A stretch of DNA of 64,000 nt from Spongiactinospora sp. TRM90649 (lineage in GTDB: Bacteria > Actinomycetota > Actinomycetes > Streptosporangiales > Streptosporangiaceae). The position numbers and the translations under genes were made by a program. Below the pieces are notes generated by a model. The model was not told the DNA's origin and ran no database searches. It saw nothing but the letters and a program-made list of their open reading frames with translations. Below are positions 26,720-35,402 of this stretch, piece by piece; the stretch's first letter is position 1; every line of letters begins with the position of its first letter. The stretch is taken from positions 62,001 through 126,000 of the forward strand of contig NZ_JARLTC010000005.1 in the NCBI RefSeq assembly GCF_029382225.1, in the 5' to 3' direction.

Positions 26720-27760
26720 ATGGCTGGGGCGAAGTTGGCGGACGTGGCGTTGGAAGCCGGCGTGCACGTCGGCACTGTGTCGCGGGCACTCAATCCCGCC
26801 ACCCGGTCACGCGTCAACGCCGAGACGGCGGCCCGCATCATCGAGGTGGCGCAGCGGCTGGGCTACGAGGTGAACATCACCGGCCGCGCGTTACGCACCC
26901 AGCGCACCCAGACCGTTGGCGCGCTGATTCCCGACCTCACCAACCCCCTCTTCCCGCGCATCGTCCGGGGGGTCGAGGACAGCCTGGAGAAGGCCGGATA
27001 CACGGCGCTGATCACGAACACCGACAACGACGCGCAGCGCGAGCGCAGGATGATCGCGGCGCTGACCAGCCGGCAGGTCGACGGGTTCCTGATCGCGAGC
27101 GCCCGGCTGGACGACCAGGCGCTGAAGGAGATCACGGAGGAGGGCGTCCCCGTGGTGGTGATCAACCGGACCAGCGCCGACGCCCGGGCCTCGGCCGTGA
27201 TCGCCGACGATTCGCAGGGCATCGCCGACGTGATGGCACACCTGGTGGCCCTGGGGCACGAGCGCATCGCGCATCTGGCCGGCCCCGGTGACACCAGCAC
27301 CGGACAGGCCCGCCTGAAGGCGTTCGAAGCGGCACTGGACCGGTACGGGCTGCAGCACCGCTCCGAGCTGGTGGTGCGGGCGGAGGCCTACACCATCGCG
27401 GCCGGCACCCGGTGCCTACGGGAGCTGCTCAAGCGCGGCAACCCGTTCACGGCCGTGGTGGCCGGGAACGACCTGCTGGCGCTCGGCGCGCTCGACGCGC
27501 TGAAGGAGAACCGGATTCCCTGCCCCGAGCGGGTCTCGGTGGTCGGCTTCAACGACATCGACTTCGCCGAGCGTCTGTCGCCTGCCCTCACCACGGTCCG
27601 GGTGCCGAAGTACGAGCTGGGGGCGCGGGGCGCCGAGCTGCTCCTCGACATGATCTATTCCGGGCGGGAGATCTCGACGGTGACCCTGCCCGTCACCTTG
27701 ATGATCCGCGACTCCACTGCTCCCCCGCCGCTTCCGGGCACCGGTCTGTTCGGTCTGTGA
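26720..27760 (+). CDS. LacI-family transcriptional regulator of the catabolic island
   Basis: A 346-aa repressor-type protein. The N-terminal HTH (AKLADVALEAGVHVGTVSRAL) and hinge (NITGRALRTQRTQTVGALIP) bind DNA with a central CG. Residues ~60-340 are a periplasmic-binding-protein-like effector domain (NPLFPRIVRGVEDSL, DGFLIASARLDD, GHERIAHLAGP, VVAGNDLLALGALDALKE, VSVVGFNDIDFAERLSPALT). ATG 26720 is used, with GGAG 16 nt upstream. Sequence-identical boxes in front of nearby operons indicate it controls 27.8-43.7 kb. The inducer is unknown; a small metabolite of the imported compound is likely. Confidence 0.93.
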   Translation: MAGAKLADVALEAGVHVGTVSRALNPATRSRVNAETAARIIEVAQRLGYEVNITGRALRTQRTQTVGALIPDLTNPLFPRIVRGVEDSLEKAGYTALITNTDNDAQRERRMIAALTSRQVDGFLIASARLDDQALKEITEEGVPVVVINRTSADARASAVIADDSQGIADVMAHLVALGHERIAHLAGPGDTSTGQARLKAFEAALDRYGLQHRSELVVRAEAYTIAAGTRCLRELLKRGNPFTAVVAGNDLLALGALDALKENRIPCPERVSVVGFNDIDFAERLSPALTTVRVPKYELGARGAELLLDMIYSGREISTVTLPVTLMIRDSTAPPPLPGTGLFGL

Positions 27761-27773
27761 CCGCCGCCGGAAG

Positions 27774-27802
27774 CCGGGAGCCCGGGGATGCCGGGCTCCC
27801 GG
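27774..27802. terminator. Bidirectional terminator between lacI and the E2 gene
   Basis: Perfect 12-bp stem (CCGGGAGCCCGG at 27774-27785, CCGGGCTCCCGG at 27791-27802) with a 5-nt loop, between two converging genes. Confidence 0.75.
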
Positions 27803-27819
27803 ACAGGGTCGTCCGGGCG

Positions 27820-29094
27820 TCAGGCCAGGATGCGGAGCGGGTTCTCGATCAGGGCGAGAAACGCCTTCATCCACTCGGCCGCGACCGCTCCGTCCACGGG
27901 CCGGTGGTCGACCGACAGCGTCACCCTCATCACCGTCCCGACCTCGATCGAGTCCATCCCCACCACCGGCTCCCGGCGGGCGGCGCCGACCGCGAGGATG
28001 GCCGACTGCGGCGGGTTGATGATCGCGGCGAACTCTTCCGTCCCGTACATCCCGAGGTTGGACACCGTGATCGTGCCCCCCTCCAGCTCGGCCTGCCCGA
28101 GCCTGCCGTTCTTCGCCCGCTCCGCGAAGTCCCTCAGGGTCGAGGAGATGGACGACACGCTCAACTGTTCGGCCGACCTCACCACAGGTGTGGCGAGCCC
28201 TCGTTCGGTGGCGACCGCGACCGAGACGTCCACCGAGGAGAAGGACCGCACCGCGTCCTCGGTCCAGATCACGTTCATCGCCGGGACCAGCGTGTGCGCA
28301 CGGGCCACGGCCTTGACCACCAGGTCGTTGACCGAGACGCGGATCGGGCCGTCGTCGTTGAGCCCGCGGCGCAGCTCCAGCAGGGCGTCGGCCCGGGCCG
28401 TGCCGCGCAGGTAGAAGTGCGGGACGGACCGTTTGCTCTCCGCCGTGCGCGTGGCGATGGCACGGCGCATGCGCGTGTGCGGGACCTCGGTGAACGCCCG
28501 CTCCTGAGCTGGAGCCGGTGACGCGGCGGGCGCGCTCACCGCGGGGCGGGGAGGTTCCGGTGTGTCGAGGGGCCGACGGGCCGCGACGGCCGCCTCGACG
28601 TCCCTTCGGACGATCCGGCCGTGCGGGCCCGTGCCGGTGATCTCCTCGATGGGGATGCCCGCCTCGGCGGCCAGCCGGCGGGCGAGCGGGCTGGTGAAGA
28701 TCCGCTGCCCGGTGCCTTTCAGGACGGTGCCTTCCGGGACGGCGCCGGCCGGTGACTGGGAGACGGCCGCCGCGTCCGGGGCGGCGGCGTCCGGTGGCCC
28801 GGGAGCCGTCACACCGAGCCGGATCAGCAGGGCGCCGAGGTCCGCCACCTGTTCCCCGGGCGTGCCGATGAGCGCGATGGGCGCGCCCACGTCGACACGG
28901 GCGCCTTCGGGCACCAGCGCCTTGAGGATGACGCCGTCGCTGTCGGCCTCCACGTCCACCACGGCCTTCTCGGTCTCGATGGTGGCGATCACGTCCTGGG
29001 CGGCGTAGGAGGTGTTCTCCGCGACGGGCCAGCTCGCAAGGACGGCCTCGGCCGCGCTCGCGGCCACCTCCGGCATGTGCAGCAGTCTCGCCAT
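27820..29094 (-). CDS. Dihydrolipoamide acyltransferase (E2) of a 2-oxoacid dehydrogenase complex
   Basis: A 424-aa E2 carrying the acyl group from E1 to CoA. A single N-terminal lipoyl domain has the lipoylated Lys43 in ATIETEKAVVDV. A Pro/Ala linker leads to a peripheral-subunit-binding domain (TSPLARRLAAEAGIPIEEI, GPHGRIVRRDV, residues ~140-180) and the catalytic domain ending in VDHRPVDGAVAAEWMKAF with the active-site His and Asp. Translation starts 1 nt after the E1 stop, so the two are coupled. No E3 dihydrolipoamide dehydrogenase is nearby. Substrate specificity (acetoin, branched-chain or other 2-oxoacid) cannot be told. Confidence 0.93.
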   Translation of the reverse strand: MARLLHMPEVAASAAEAVLASWPVAENTSYAAQDVIATIETEKAVVDVEADSDGVILKALVPEGARVDVGAPIALIGTPGEQVADLGALLIRLGVTAPGPPDAAAPDAAAVSQSPAGAVPEGTVLKGTGQRIFTSPLARRLAAEAGIPIEEITGTGPHGRIVRRDVEAAVAARRPLDTPEPPRPAVSAPAASPAPAQERAFTEVPHTRMRRAIATRTAESKRSVPHFYLRGTARADALLELRRGLNDDGPIRVSVNDLVVKAVARAHTLVPAMNVIWTEDAVRSFSSVDVSVAVATERGLATPVVRSAEQLSVSSISSTLRDFAERAKNGRLGQAELEGGTITVSNLGMYGTEEFAAIINPPQSAILAVGAARREPVVGMDSIEVGTVMRVTLSVDHRPVDGAVAAEWMKAFLALIENPLRILA

Positions 29095-29095
29095 G

Positions 29096-31276
29096 TCAGT
29101 ACCCCGCGATCTCGGTGAGTTTGGCGGCCACTTCCTCGCTTCCGGCGATGGCCGCGCGCTCCAGGACCTTGGAGATGCTCGGGGACGCCTCGCCGCCCGT
29201 CACCCGCTCCACCGGATGGTCCAGCCAGTCGAAGAAGCGGCGGTTGATCTCGTCCGCCAGCCAGCCGCCGTACGAGGTGCCCACGGGGCCCTGTTCGGCG
29301 ATGAGCGCCATGTTCGTCTTCTTGATGCTCGCGCCGATGGTGTCCCAGTCGATGCTCGCCCGGTCCAGCCAGCGCAGGTCGATGACCTCGGCGTCGACGT
29401 CGCCGAGGGAGTCGATCGCGTTGAGCACGTGGTTGGTCATGGCCAGATAGGAGATGACGGTGAGCTTCGATCCGCCGCGCCGTACGGCGGCCTTGCCGAC
29501 CGGGATGCAGTAGTCCAGGTCGTCGACCGGTCCCTCCCCGACCGAGGTGTAGAGGTCCACGTGTTCGAGCACGACCACGGGGTCCTTGCAGCGAAGGGCG
29601 CTGTTCATCAGACCGACGTAGTCGAACGGCGTGGAGGGCGCGACGATCCGCCAGCCGGGGGCGGTCGCGAAGACGCCCGCGGGGTCCATGGAGTGCTGGG
29701 AACCGTAGCCGGTGCCCATCGCGACCTTGCTGCGCAGCACGAACGGCACGTCGCCGTCGCCGCCGAACATGTGCCTGGCCTTGCCGATCTGGTTGAAGAG
29801 CTGGTCGGCGGCGACCCACATGAAGTCGGCGTACATGAACTCGACCACGGGCAGGAAACGGCCGTCGAGCGCGATGCCGCCGCCGAGCCCGGTGAAGGCG
29901 TTCTCGCTGATCGGTGTCGCGAGGATACGTCCGGGGAACCGCTCCGGCAGTCCCCGGGTGGCGCCGTTGGTGCCGCCGTTGAGGCGGTGTACGTCCTCCC
30001 CCATCACGACGACGCTCTCGTCGGTCTCCATCCGGCGGGCCATCACCCCGGCGACCGCGTCGATGAACCTCTGCTCGGCCAGCGCGCCGGAGAAGGAGTC
30101 TCGGTCCGCGATCGGCGCGTCGGCGAACTCGCTGAGGTCGCCCCGCACCCCGACGTCGGCGAAGGCGGGGTCGGGCCACTCCTGCGGCCTGATCCGTCGT
30201 TGCCCGGGCTTGCCGCCGGGCAACGGTTCGAGGAGCTCCTCCCCCAGGCTCGACATGAGTTTCGCGGCGCGGACGGTCGCCGCCTCGATCTGCTCCTCGG
30301 TGAGGATGCCGCGGCGGGTGAGGTGGGACGCGACCCGCCTGATCGGATCCCGGTCGCGCCAGGCCTTCTCCTCCTCCTTGGAGCGGTAGCCGAAGGCGCT
30401 CCCGGGGAACGGGCCGTTCTGGTGGAAGTAGCGGTAGACGTCGGCTTCGATCAGTGCGGGCCCTCCGCCGGATCGCAGGTGGGTCAGCGCACGCAGCATG
30501 GTGAGGTGGACGGCCAGCGGGTCCATGCCGTCGACCTTCCAGCTCGGGATCCCGAAGCCCGGCCCCCGGCCGGACAGCCTCGGCTCGCCGGTCACCTCCG
30601 CCACGTGCGTCGAGACCGCGTACAGGTTGTTCTCCACGAAGAAGCACAGCGGCAGGCGCCAGGCGGCCGCCAGGTTGAAGGTCTCAAGCGTGGAGCCGAT
30701 GTTGATCGCACCGTCGCCGAAGTACGTCACGGCCACCGCGTCGGTCCCGGCCTGCCGGTGCGCCCACGCGGATCCGGCGGCGAGCGGTACGCCGCCGCCG
30801 ACGATGGCGTTCGTGCCGATCGCTCCGGCCTCCTTCCACTGCAGGTGCATGGAGCCGCCCCGGCCGTGGCTGAAGCCCCGGTCGAGGCCGCATATCTCGG
30901 CCAGGCCGCGGAGCAGTACGGCGCGCACCTCGGCGGGGAGGTCGAGGGTGGGGTCGATCCCCTTGGGCGCGACGTGTGCGAGCACCTTGGCCAGGAACTG
31001 GTGATGCCCGCGGTGTGAGCCGTTGACGGTGTCCGCCGAGGTGAGGGCGAGGACCGAGCCGACGGCTCCGCCCTCCTGCCCGATGCTGGAGTGCGCCGGC
31101 CCGTGGATCAGCCCGTCGCGCGCGAGCTCCAGGACGTATTCCTCGAAGGCCCGGATGAGGACGAGGTGGCTGAGCATGTTCGTGAGCAGCGCCGGGTCGG
31201 CGGCGTCCCAGTCGGCGTCGGTGGCCACCACCTCCACCCACGGAGCCGCAGGTTCGAGCCGGTTATCCTGGGTCAT
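29096..31276 (-). CDS. Fused alpha-beta E1 component of a 2-oxoacid (or acetoin) dehydrogenase
   Basis: ThDP-dependent decarboxylase of 726 aa with both E1 subunits in one chain. The alpha part (residues ~1-360) has YFGDGAINIGSTLETFNLAA...VENNLYAVST, the ThDP/Mg motif. The beta part (~385-726) has VVVMGEDVHRLNGGTNGAT, ATPISENAFTGLGGGIALDG, and the C-terminal swivel domain. It starts at ATG 31274-31276 with GGAGATGAC; a LacI box lies 12 nt upstream. It forms an operon with the E2 gene. Fused E1s of this kind occur in some acetoin/branched-chain-type systems; the exact substrate is unknown. Confidence 0.9.
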   Translation of the reverse strand: MTQDNRLEPAAPWVEVVATDADWDAADPALLTNMLSHLVLIRAFEEYVLELARDGLIHGPAHSSIGQEGGAVGSVLALTSADTVNGSHRGHHQFLAKVLAHVAPKGIDPTLDLPAEVRAVLLRGLAEICGLDRGFSHGRGGSMHLQWKEAGAIGTNAIVGGGVPLAAGSAWAHRQAGTDAVAVTYFGDGAINIGSTLETFNLAAAWRLPLCFFVENNLYAVSTHVAEVTGEPRLSGRGPGFGIPSWKVDGMDPLAVHLTMLRALTHLRSGGGPALIEADVYRYFHQNGPFPGSAFGYRSKEEEKAWRDRDPIRRVASHLTRRGILTEEQIEAATVRAAKLMSSLGEELLEPLPGGKPGQRRIRPQEWPDPAFADVGVRGDLSEFADAPIADRDSFSGALAEQRFIDAVAGVMARRMETDESVVVMGEDVHRLNGGTNGATRGLPERFPGRILATPISENAFTGLGGGIALDGRFLPVVEFMYADFMWVAADQLFNQIGKARHMFGGDGDVPFVLRSKVAMGTGYGSQHSMDPAGVFATAPGWRIVAPSTPFDYVGLMNSALRCKDPVVVLEHVDLYTSVGEGPVDDLDYCIPVGKAAVRRGGSKLTVISYLAMTNHVLNAIDSLGDVDAEVIDLRWLDRASIDWDTIGASIKKTNMALIAEQGPVGTSYGGWLADEINRRFFDWLDHPVERVTGGEASPSISKVLERAAIAGSEEVAAKLTEIAGY

Positions 31277-31287
31277 GTCATCTCCGT

Positions 31288-31299
31288 GCAATCGTTTGC
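31288..31299 (-). promoter_or_regulatory. LacI-type operator box of the E1-E2 operon
   Basis: GCAATCGTTTGC, a 10/12 palindrome with central CG, 11 bp upstream of the E1 ATG. It lies inside a 20-nt sequence (31286-31305) that is identical to 36376-36395 in front of the dehydrogenase/M24/ALDH operon. Likely bound by the LacI regulator at 26720-27760. Confidence 0.75.
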
Positions 31300-31320
31300 C
31301 GAGCTCCAGTGTTGCACATC

Positions 31321-31393
31321 ATGGATCCAATCTGTAGATATGAGATGGACAATCCAGGCGAACTAACCGGCAATCTGCTCGTTTTGGATCCAT
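31321..31393 (+). promoter_or_regulatory. Paired inverted TTGGATCCAT sites, candidate GntR operators
   Basis: ATGGATCCAA at 31321-31330 and its exact reverse complement TTGGATCCAT at 31384-31393, centres 63 bp apart (about six helical turns). Both contain the palindrome TGGATCCA. They lie in front of the VOC-gntR operon and near the divergent E1 promoter, which fits autoregulation by the FCD-type GntR protein encoded downstream. Confidence 0.5.
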
Positions 31394-31414
31394 TCCGCTT
31401 TGAGGAGCACAAGG

Positions 31415-31918
31415 ATGAAGGCTGGACTCCCCGGGCTGACCCGCGTGGACCACATCGGCTTCACGGTCCCCGATCTCGAACAGGCCCGTCGCTTCCTCGT
31501 CGACGTGCTCGGCTGCGAGTACATGTACTCGCTGGGCCCGTACCAGGACGAAGGCGACTGGATGTCCGAGCACCTCAACGTCCACCCGCGCGCCGTCATG
31601 GAGCGGCTGCACTTCTTCCGCTGCGGCGAGCAGGCCATCTTCGAGGTCTTCCAGTACACCGCCCCCGACCAGGACCGCGCGGTGCCGAGGAACAGCAGCG
31701 TCGGCGGGCACCACGTCGCGCTGTACGTCGAGGACCTGGACACCGCGATCACCTACCTGCGGGAGCAGGGGGTGACGGTCCTGAGCGGCCCGACCACCAG
31801 CCGCGGCCCCAGCGAGGGACAGCGCTGGATCTACTTCCTCGCCCCGTGGGGCATGCAGTTCGAGCTGGTGTCCTACCCCGGGGGCAAGGCCTTCGACCGG
31901 CGGACAGCGGCCGGATGA
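31415..31918 (+). CDS. VOC (glyoxalase/dioxygenase) superfamily protein
   Basis: A 167-aa protein with two beta-alpha-beta-beta-beta modules. The first is VDHIGFTVPDLEQARRFLVD and the second GHHVALYVEDLDTAITYLRE; the end FLAPWGMQFELVSYP carries the usual metal-ligand Glu. Such proteins are metal-dependent lyases, isomerases or dioxygenases. ATG 31415 follows AGGAG. Its last codons overlap the gntR start (ATGA), so it is co-transcribed with that regulator and divergent from E1-E2. It probably processes an intermediate of the island's pathway. Confidence 0.85.
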   Translation: MKAGLPGLTRVDHIGFTVPDLEQARRFLVDVLGCEYMYSLGPYQDEGDWMSEHLNVHPRAVMERLHFFRCGEQAIFEVFQYTAPDQDRAVPRNSSVGGHHVALYVEDLDTAITYLREQGVTVLSGPTTSRGPSEGQRWIYFLAPWGMQFELVSYPGGKAFDRRTAAG

Positions 31919-32616
31919 CCGCCTCGTTCATGAACGACCCGGTACGCCCGGCCGCCGACGCCGCCCGCGGCGACGCGGTGAGCCGGCGCGTCGCCGACCA
32001 CCTGCGCGAGGCGATCCTCCGCGGTGAGATCGCCCCCGGCGAGCGCATCCGGCAGGAGGACGTCGCCGCGCGCCTGGGCGCCAGCAGGCTGCCGGTACGG
32101 GAGGCGCTGCGGATCCTGGAGGCCGAAGGGCTCATCGAGCAGCGGGCCCACAAGGGCGCCAGAGTCCTCCGTCTGGACGCGCACGAGGTGCAGGTGATCT
32201 ACGAGATGCGCCGGCGGCTCGAACCGCTGGCGCTGGCCGAGAGCCTCCCGCATCTCACGGATGACGACCTTCTCCGGCTCGGCCGGATCCAGGACCGCAT
32301 CGAGGCGAACCCCGGCATCGCCGAGTTCCTCGCCCTCGACCGCGAGTTCCACCTGCTGACGTACACCGGATGCCGGGTCGAGTGGCTCTCCACGATGGTG
32401 GTCCGGCTGTGGAACGCCACCCAGCACTACCGCAGGGAGTTCATGCGCCTGAGCGGATCCGGGCGGCGATGGGTGGTCAACGCCGAGCACCGCCTGCTCC
32501 TCGACGCGATCGAACGGCGCGACGCCGTCGACGCGGAACTGCACCTCGGCGGGCACATCCGGCGGACCCGCGTCGAGCTCGCCCGCCACCCCGAGGTGTT
32601 CGGCCCGACGCCGTGA
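31915..32616 (+). CDS. GntR-family regulator (FCD/FadR subfamily)
   Basis: A 233-aa regulator. A winged HTH lies at residues ~20-85 (VADHLREAILRGEIAPGERI, DVAARLGASRLPVREALRIL, LIEQRAHKGARV). The all-helical FCD effector domain includes YEMRRRLEPLAL, LDREFHLLTYTGC and EHRLLLDAIERRD...HLGGH, with conserved Asp/His residues for metal or carboxylate binding. ATG overlaps the VOC stop. A second regulator inside the LacI-controlled island suggests two-input control. Confidence 0.92.
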   Translation: MTASFMNDPVRPAADAARGDAVSRRVADHLREAILRGEIAPGERIRQEDVAARLGASRLPVREALRILEAEGLIEQRAHKGARVLRLDAHEVQVIYEMRRRLEPLALAESLPHLTDDDLLRLGRIQDRIEANPGIAEFLALDREFHLLTYTGCRVEWLSTMVVRLWNATQHYRREFMRLSGSGRRWVVNAEHRLLLDAIERRDAVDAELHLGGHIRRTRVELARHPEVFGPTP

Positions 32617-32618
32617 AA

Positions 32619-32648
32619 CGGCCTGCCCGCCGGACGGCGGGCAGGCCG
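32619..32648. terminator. Bidirectional terminator between gntR and the aldehyde dehydrogenase gene
   Basis: Perfect GC-rich stem of at least 12 bp (32620-32631 with 32636-32647; the closing bases extend it to 14) and a very short loop, between converging genes. Confidence 0.75.
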
Positions 32649-32671
32649 GCTTCACCACTCCGGGCGGCAGG

Positions 32672-34132
32672 TCACCACTGGACCGCGACGTACTGTTCCT
32701 CCATGTAGTCCAGCAGGCCCTCGTGGCCGCCCTCGCGGCCGAGGCCGCTCTGCTTCACTCCCCCGAACGGCGCCGCCGGATCACTGACCAGGCCGCGGTT
32801 GATCGCGACCATGCCCGACTCGATCCGCTCGCTCACGCGCAGCCCCCGGGCCAGGTCACCGGTGTAGACGTAGGCGGCCAGCCCGTACTCCGTCGAGTTG
32901 GCGAGCCGGATCGCCTCCTCCTCCCCGTCGAACGTGACGATGGGGGCCACCGGGCCGAAGATCTCCTCGGTCAGGATGGCCGCGCCCGGACGGACGTCCG
33001 CCAGCACGGTCGGCTCGTAGTAGAAGCCCGCGCCGGCGGGCCGTCCGCCCCCGGTGAGCACCGTGGCGCCCTCGGCGACGGCGCCGCGCACCAGGTCGTC
33101 GACCTTGTCGACCGCGTCCCGGTTGACCAGCGGCCCGACCTCGGTGTCCTCGGCTGCGGGCGGGCCGACCCTCAGCTCCGCCATCCGCTTCGCCAGCCGT
33201 CTGCCGAACTCGCCGGCGATCGGTGACTCGACGTAGAACCGGTTGGCGGCGGTGCACGCCTCCCCCGCGTTGCGCATCTTGGCCACCATCGCGCCGTCGA
33301 TCGCCGCGTCGAGGTCGGCGTCGGCGAACACCAGGAACGGCGCGTTCCCGCCCAGCTCCATCGACGTGTTGACCACCTGGTCCGCGGCCTCGCGCAGCAG
33401 CGCGCGACCGACCTCGGTGGAGCCGGTGAAGGACAGCTTCCGCACCCGGGGGTCGTGCAGCATCGCCGACACCACCGGGCCGGAGCGGCGGCTCGGCAGG
33501 ACGCCGACCACCCCCTCGGGCACGCCCGCCGCCTCCAGGATCTGGGCGATCGCCAGCGCGGTGAGCGGCGTGTCGCTGGCCGGTTTGAGGATCATGGTGC
33601 AGCCCGCCGCCAGCGCCGGGCCGATCTTCCTGGTGGCCATCGCGGCGGGGAAGTTCCACGGGGTCACCAGCACACAGATGCCGACCGGCCGATGCTGCAC
33701 CAGGATCCGGTTCGTCCCACCAGGAGCGGTGGTCACCATGCCGGTCCCCCGTACGGCCTCCTCGGAGTACCAGCGGAAGAACTCCGCGGCGTAGGCCACT
33801 TCGGCCAGCGCGTCTCCCCGGGACTTGCCGTTCTCCAGGGAGATGAGCCGGGCGAGTTCGGACGCACGCTCGACCGTCAGCTCGAAAGCCGTGCGCAGGA
33901 TCTCCGCCCGGCTCCGGGGCGACGTCGCCGCCCAGGACGCCGCGGCGCGTTCCGCGGCGTCCACGGCGGCGATCGCGTCGCTGATGCCGCCGTCCGCGAC
34001 CGAGGCGATCACCTCGCCGGTCGCGGGATCAATCACCGGGAAGCGCGCGCCGTCGGCGGCCGGTACGGCCTTGCCACCGAGATAGAGGTCGGTAAGCAGG
34101 TGGAGCCCGGCTGTCAGGGTGTCGTCTGCCAT
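32672..34132 (-). CDS. NAD(P)-dependent aldehyde dehydrogenase (succinate-semialdehyde type)
   Basis: A 486-aa ALDH oxidising an aldehyde to the acid. Conserved elements: TPWNFPAAMATRKIGPALAA, the cofactor loop FTGSTEVGRALL, the general-base Glu in MELGGNAPFLVF, and the nucleophile Cys in NAGEACTAANRFYV. LVSDPAAPFGGVKQSGLGRE is the GabD-like C-terminal signature. ATG 34130-34132 is chosen because upstream in-frame sequence overlaps the M24 gene. It is third in an operon with a hydroxyacid dehydrogenase and an M24 protein. The natural substrate may differ from succinate semialdehyde. Confidence 0.93.
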   Translation of the reverse strand: MADDTLTAGLHLLTDLYLGGKAVPAADGARFPVIDPATGEVIASVADGGISDAIAAVDAAERAAASWAATSPRSRAEILRTAFELTVERASELARLISLENGKSRGDALAEVAYAAEFFRWYSEEAVRGTGMVTTAPGGTNRILVQHRPVGICVLVTPWNFPAAMATRKIGPALAAGCTMILKPASDTPLTALAIAQILEAAGVPEGVVGVLPSRRSGPVVSAMLHDPRVRKLSFTGSTEVGRALLREAADQVVNTSMELGGNAPFLVFADADLDAAIDGAMVAKMRNAGEACTAANRFYVESPIAGEFGRRLAKRMAELRVGPPAAEDTEVGPLVNRDAVDKVDDLVRGAVAEGATVLTGGGRPAGAGFYYEPTVLADVRPGAAILTEEIFGPVAPIVTFDGEEEAIRLANSTEYGLAAYVYTGDLARGLRVSERIESGMVAINRGLVSDPAAPFGGVKQSGLGREGGHEGLLDYMEEQYVAVQW

Positions 34133-34160
34133 GGCATCTGCCTTTCGGTGCTCAACGGGC

Positions 34161-35402
34161 TCAGTAGGGGTTGGCGATGACGAGTTCACGGGCGGGGAAG
34201 AGCGTGAGAATTCGGGCGCCGTCCTCGGTGACGACGACCTCCTCCTCGATCCGTGCGGCGGAGAAGCCATCACTGGCGGGGCAGTAGGTCTCCAGCGCGA
34301 AGACCATCCCGGGCCGCAGTTCGACCGGTTCCCGCATGCTGTTGAGCCGCGAGATGATCGGCCGTTCGTGCAGGCCGAGCCCGAGGCCGTGGCCGAACTG
34401 GAGGCCGAAGGCGGCCATCTCGTTCTCGAAACCGAACTCGGTGGCCGCCGGCCACACGGACGCCACGTCCGCCGTGCTCACGCCCGGCTTGACGGCGTCG
34501 ATGGAGGCGTCCATCCACTCCCGTGCCCGGGTGTAGGCGTCGCGCTGGGACGGCGTCGCGCTGCCCACGCCGAACGTCCGGTAGTAGCACGTCCGGTAAC
34601 CGTTGTAGGAGTGGATGATGTCGAAGAACGCCTGGTCGCCCGGCCTGATCAGGCGATCGGAGAAGTTGTGCGGGTGCGGGTTGCAGCGCTCGCCGCTGAC
34701 CGCGTTGATCGCCTCGACCTGGTCGGAGCCCATCTCGTACAGGCGCTTGCTGGCGAGCGCGACGATCTCGTTCTCCCTGATCCCCGGCTTGAGCGCCTCC
34801 AGGATGTCCTGGTAGACGCCGTCGACCATCGCCGCGGCCTGGGTGAGCAGCATGATCTCGTCGCTCGACTTGATCTGCCTGGCGTCGAGCATGGACTGCT
34901 GGGCGTCCACCACTGTCAGCCCCTGGCGCTGCATCTCGAAGAGGAACGGCGGCTCGACGATGTCCACGCCCACGGGGGCGTCCGCCACCCCCGCGTCCTC
35001 CAGCAGGCCCTTGATCTGGCGTACCGCGTCCCGCATGAGGCCCGCCGTGGGAGCGATGGCGCCCCTCAGGCCGAGCATCCCGGCGTGACAGTTGGCCGGG
35101 TCGAGCCACGGGCTGAACAGCCGGTGGTGGCGGGCCGCCGACCCGAAGTCCCACAGCATCGGCTCGCCGCCCCGGGTGAGCAGAGCGTAACGGGTCATCT
35201 TGTCGCCGAGGGCCCCGCCGATCCAGGTCTGGGTGGTGTAGCGGATGTTGTAGAAGTCGAACAGCAGGAAGGCCCCGCATTCGCTCGCCTCCAGCGAGGC
35301 GAGCGCACGCTGCAGCCGATGACGCCGCAGCCGGTCGAAGTCGACGCGCTGCTCGTAGTCGACTCCCATGTGCCCCGGCGCGGGCAGCGGTGCCCCGGTC
35401 AT
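34161..35402 (-). CDS. M24-family (creatinase/aminopeptidase P-like) hydrolase with a changed metal site
   Basis: A 413-aa pita-bread-fold protein. An N-terminal creatinase-N domain (FLLFDFYNIRYTTQTW) is followed by the M24 catalytic domain. Aligned to aminopeptidase P, four metal ligands are present (Asp in GDQAFFDI, His in FGHGLGLGLHE, Glu in MVFALETYC, Glu in ARIEEEVVV). The second Asp of the D-x(10)-D pair is Cys in GYRTCYYRTF. Metal-site loss is known in creatinase and ectoine hydrolase, which cut non-peptide C-N bonds, so a role on a small amidine or amide is more likely than peptidase activity. Start overlaps the upstream dehydrogenase stop (35399-35402). Confidence 0.82.
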   Translation of the reverse strand: MTGAPLPAPGHMGVDYEQRVDFDRLRRHRLQRALASLEASECGAFLLFDFYNIRYTTQTWIGGALGDKMTRYALLTRGGEPMLWDFGSAARHHRLFSPWLDPANCHAGMLGLRGAIAPTAGLMRDAVRQIKGLLEDAGVADAPVGVDIVEPPFLFEMQRQGLTVVDAQQSMLDARQIKSSDEIMLLTQAAAMVDGVYQDILEALKPGIRENEIVALASKRLYEMGSDQVEAINAVSGERCNPHPHNFSDRLIRPGDQAFFDIIHSYNGYRTCYYRTFGVGSATPSQRDAYTRAREWMDASIDAVKPGVSTADVASVWPAATEFGFENEMAAFGLQFGHGLGLGLHERPIISRLNSMREPVELRPGMVFALETYCPASDGFSAARIEEEVVVTEDGARILTLFPARELVIANPY

